DNA from: Fluviibacter sp039805865
GTDB lineage: Bacteria; Pseudomonadota; Gammaproteobacteria; Burkholderiales; Rhodocyclaceae
DNA length: 7,662 nt
Reading direction: 5' to 3'
Assembly (NCBI GenBank): GCA_039805865.1
Contig: JBDLTI010000072.1
Span: 1 to 7,662, forward strand
Position numbers and translations under genes: made by a program. How positions within the stretch are numbered: the stretch's first letter is position 1; each line of letters opens with the position of its first letter. The notes beneath the pieces are model-generated. The model saw only the letters and a list, made by a program, of their open reading frames with translations, did no database searches and was not told the origin of the DNA. Shown piece after piece: positions 5,980-7,662 of this stretch.

Positions 5980-7133
5980 TTCAGGTGATTCTCCAGCACG
6001 TGTGCCACGGCGGCAACAATGCGATCAACATCAGATTCAGTCATGGTCGGGAAGAGCGGCAGCGTAACAATGCTGCGGCCAACCCATTCGGCAATCGGGA
6101 ACATGCCGTCAGTGAAACCGCGCTCACGATAAAGGCTAAAGAGATGGATCGGCGGGTAGTGCAGGCCGGTACCTATGCCCAGTGCTTTCAGGTCGGCCAT
6201 GATGCCGGCGCGGTCTGTGTCGAGTCGATCCAGCGGCAGTACGATCTGGAACATGTGCCAGTTGCTGTGGGCAAAATCCGCGACCGGTAGTTCCAGGCCG
6301 TGTTCGACTACCTTGGTTTGGGCGAAGCCGTCGAAGTAACGTTGAGCCAGTTTGGCGCGCTGCTCTTGGAAGTCACCGAGTTTGCTTAGCTGTTGCAGGC
6401 CAATTGCGGCGTTGGCATCGGTGAGGTTGAATTTGCCGCCGAGCACATCGACATCCATGCCATCGAGGCCGGTACGGGTAACACCCTGCAGGCGGTATTT
6501 TTCAGCAAGCCGGGCTTCCTCATCGTTGTTGCAAACGAGGCAGCCGCCTTCGATGGTCGTCAGATTCTTATTGGCCTGAAAACTAAAACTGATCAGATCG
6601 CCCACGGCACCGATGCGGGAACCGTGCCACGATGAACCCAGTGCCTGTGCCGCGTCTTCGATAACGCGCAGTTTGTGGCGGCTGGCGATGTCGTATAGCT
6701 GCACCATGTCTACGGGTAGGCCGGCCAGATACACCGGCATGATGGCTTTGGTGTTGGGGCCGATGGCCGCTTCCACTAGGTTTAAATCAATGTTGTGAGT
6801 CACCGGGTCGATATCGACAAAAACCGGCGTTGCGCCCACGGTGAGAATGACATTGCTGGTAGCGACCCAGGAAATTGGTGTGGTGATGACTTCATCGCCC
6901 GGACCGATGCCGGCAATGCGTAGCGCCACTTCCATGGTTGAGGTGCCGTTGGCAAAGGTGCGCACCGGGCGACCGCCAAAGAATCCCGAGAGTTCGGATT
7001 CGAATTCCTGCACCTTAGGCCCGGAGGTGATCCAGCCAGAGCGGAGCACATCACCAACGCTGGCAATGGTTGCCTCGTCGAGCGTGGGACGGGTAAAGGG
7101 GATGGGCGGGTCGAACGGGATAGGTGCAGTCAT
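5976..7133 (-). CDS. arnB: ArnB: UDP-4-keto-pentose (UDP-Ara4O) aminotransferase
   Basis: This 385-residue PLP enzyme of the DegT/DnrJ/EryC1 class should transfer the amino group of glutamate to UDP-4-keto-pentose, giving UDP-L-Ara4N. Its length is typical of ArnB. The N-terminal block FTRPTLDEATIASV...SGWITSGPK matches the family. Asp160 in IEDAAQALGS binds the PLP pyridine nitrogen, and Lys189 in SFSFQANKNLTTIEGG is the Schiff-base lysine. Other family blocks are KFNLTDANAAIGLQQL (about 234-249) and GIGTGLHYPPIH (about 319-330). The ATG at 7133 has no clear Shine-Dalgarno sequence and lies 26 bp after the SMR-like gene. The stop overlaps the arnC start. Related aminotransferases act on other nucleotide keto-sugars, so the substrate is assigned from the neighbouring arnC, arnD and ArnA halves. 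Confidence 0.92.
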   Translation of the reverse strand: MTAPIPFDPPIPFTRPTLDEATIASVGDVLRSGWITSGPKVQEFESELSGFFGGRPVRTFANGTSTMEVALRIAGIGPGDEVITTPISWVATSNVILTVGATPVFVDIDPVTHNIDLNLVEAAIGPNTKAIMPVYLAGLPVDMVQLYDIASRHKLRVIEDAAQALGSSWHGSRIGAVGDLISFSFQANKNLTTIEGGCLVCNNDEEARLAEKYRLQGVTRTGLDGMDVDVLGGKFNLTDANAAIGLQQLSKLGDFQEQRAKLAQRYFDGFAQTKVVEHGLELPVADFAHSNWHMFQIVLPLDRLDTDRAGIMADLKALGIGTGLHYPPIHLFSLYRERGFTDGMFPIAEWVGRSIVTLPLFPTMTESDVDRIVAAVAHVLENHLK

Positions 7134-7159
7134 GGCCGCTATTTTAGCAGTCTGGCCGT

Positions 7160-7531
7160 TTACGAACGGGCGAGAATCCAGACGCCGACCAGAATGACCG
7201 TAATGCCGATGATCCGTTGCATGCTCATCACTTCGCCAAACAGATACCAGGCGAGGGCGGCGTTGATCACGTAGCCCAGCGACAGCATCGGGTAGGCGAT
7301 GGTGACGTCGACGCGCGATAAACCAATGATCCAGACAAAGACGCTGATGCCGTAACAGAACAGGCCGCCGATGATGGGGATCTGTGTGCCGACGGCAATG
7401 GTGGTGCTGACGAGCGTGTCGAGCGAGAGGGAGAGCTCGCCCAGATTACGCACACCTGCTTTAAGCAGTAATTGGGCGGCGGCATTGAGCAGAATGCCGG
7501 TAAAGAGAAATCCGAAAGTGCCGAGGGTCAT
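7160..7531 (-). CDS. SMR/EamA-type four-helix membrane protein, probable L-Ara4N-lipid flippase subunit (ArnE/ArnF-like)
   Basis: This 123-residue hydrophobic protein has four predicted transmembrane helices, about 4-24, 51-71, 77-98 and 104-121. AQLLLK (19-24) in helix 1 recalls the GQLCQK of E. coli ArnE, and IAYPMLSLGYV (78-88) is the AYPMLSL signature shared with ArnE. Helix 1 has no glutamate equivalent to Glu14 of EmrE, which argues against a proton-coupled multidrug pump. In E. coli, ArnE and ArnF together are proposed to flip undecaprenyl-phosphate-L-Ara4N to the periplasmic side. Only one such gene is seen here, so it could act as a homodimer or have a partner elsewhere. The ATG directly follows the stop of the upstream gene (TAAATG), which suggests translational coupling. 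The pathway role is inferred from position before arnB and from the signature. Confidence 0.8.
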   Translation of the reverse strand: MTLGTFGFLFTGILLNAAAQLLLKAGVRNLGELSLSLDTLVSTTIAVGTQIPIIGGLFCYGISVFVWIIGLSRVDVTIAYPMLSLGYVINAALAWYLFGEVMSMQRIIGITVILVGVWILARS

Positions 7532-7662
7532 TTACTTCACCGGTGGGGTATAGGGTTGCGCCGGGGGTGCCGGGTTATGGGTCGGTTTTACAAAAACCGC
7601 GCGGCGGGTGTCACGGCCCACTTCGGTCATCGGCAGTTTAAGGGCGGCAATTTCATCCAGAT
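7532..7662 (-). CDS. C-terminus of an unidentified protein (cut by the right edge)
   Basis: An open frame on the minus strand enters from the right edge and ends at TAA (7534-7532), directly before the ATG of the SMR-like gene. Its 42 visible codons encode LDEIAALKLPMTEVGRDTRR, then AVFVKPTHNP and a proline-rich tail ending QPYTPPVK. The fragment is hydrophilic with no membrane segment. Position makes it the previous gene of the same operon. A glycosyltransferase such as ArnT would fit the pathway, but nothing in the fragment identifies one. Reading-frame continuity and exact stop/start adjacency support it being real coding sequence. Confidence 0.6.
   Translation of the reverse strand, partial: LDEIAALKLPMTEVGRDTRRAVFVKPTHNPAPPAQPYTPPVK

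Noticed and set aside
7160..7531. Multidrug efflux pump of the EmrE type
   Set aside because: The essential helix-1 glutamate is absent and the AYPMLSL signature plus position next to arnB fit an ArnE/ArnF-like role better.
1..7662. CRISPR arrays, insertion sequences, tRNA or rRNA genes, phage genes
   Set aside because: No spaced direct repeats, transposase-like frames, terminal inverted repeats or RNA gene signatures were seen; almost all of the window is explained by the listed genes.

Overview
The window is a dense, wholly co-directional block. Every supported gene lies on the minus strand, so transcription runs from the right edge to the left edge. Gene gaps are 72 bp or less and two junctions are 4-bp ATGA overlaps. 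The GC-rich coding style, the PIN-PhoH protein, and the split form of ArnA suggest a betaproteobacterium (Burkholderiales or Neisseriales type). This assignment comes from family resemblance only, and the species cannot be named.

In transcription order (right to left) the window holds eight complete genes and two cut by its edges. It starts with the last 42 codons of an unidentified protein, then a four-helix SMR/EamA-type membrane protein resembling ArnE/ArnF. Next come ArnB (aminotransferase), ArnC (undecaprenyl-phosphate glycosyltransferase), a stand-alone formyltransferase equal to the N-terminal half of ArnA, a stand-alone UDP-glucuronate oxidative decarboxylase equal to the C-terminal half of ArnA, and ArnD (deformylase). 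Together these form most of the pathway that makes undecaprenyl-phosphate-4-amino-4-deoxy-L-arabinose (L-Ara4N) and moves it across the inner membrane for lipid A/LPS modification. In other bacteria this modification gives resistance to polymyxin and cationic peptides. UDP-glucose dehydrogenase (ugd) and a recognisable ArnT are not in the window. The pathway is thus completed elsewhere or just beyond the right edge.

After ArnD come a PrxQ/BCP-type peroxiredoxin (bcp), a PIN-PhoH ATPase/RNase-like protein, and the start of a secreted protein with a twin-arginine-like signal peptide, cut by the left edge. No convincing rho-independent terminator or internal promoter was seen, so these may be read through from the arn genes. 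Two small RNA-level structures stand out: a 9-bp hairpin between bcp and the PhoH gene, and a strong Shine-Dalgarno sequence placed unusually far (29 nt) ahead of arnD with a small hairpin between them.

The system is largely a known one. Its less ordinary points are the ArnA split with an ATGA overlap exactly at the former domain junction, the single flippase-like subunit where E. coli uses two, and a BCP lacking the usual resolving cysteine.
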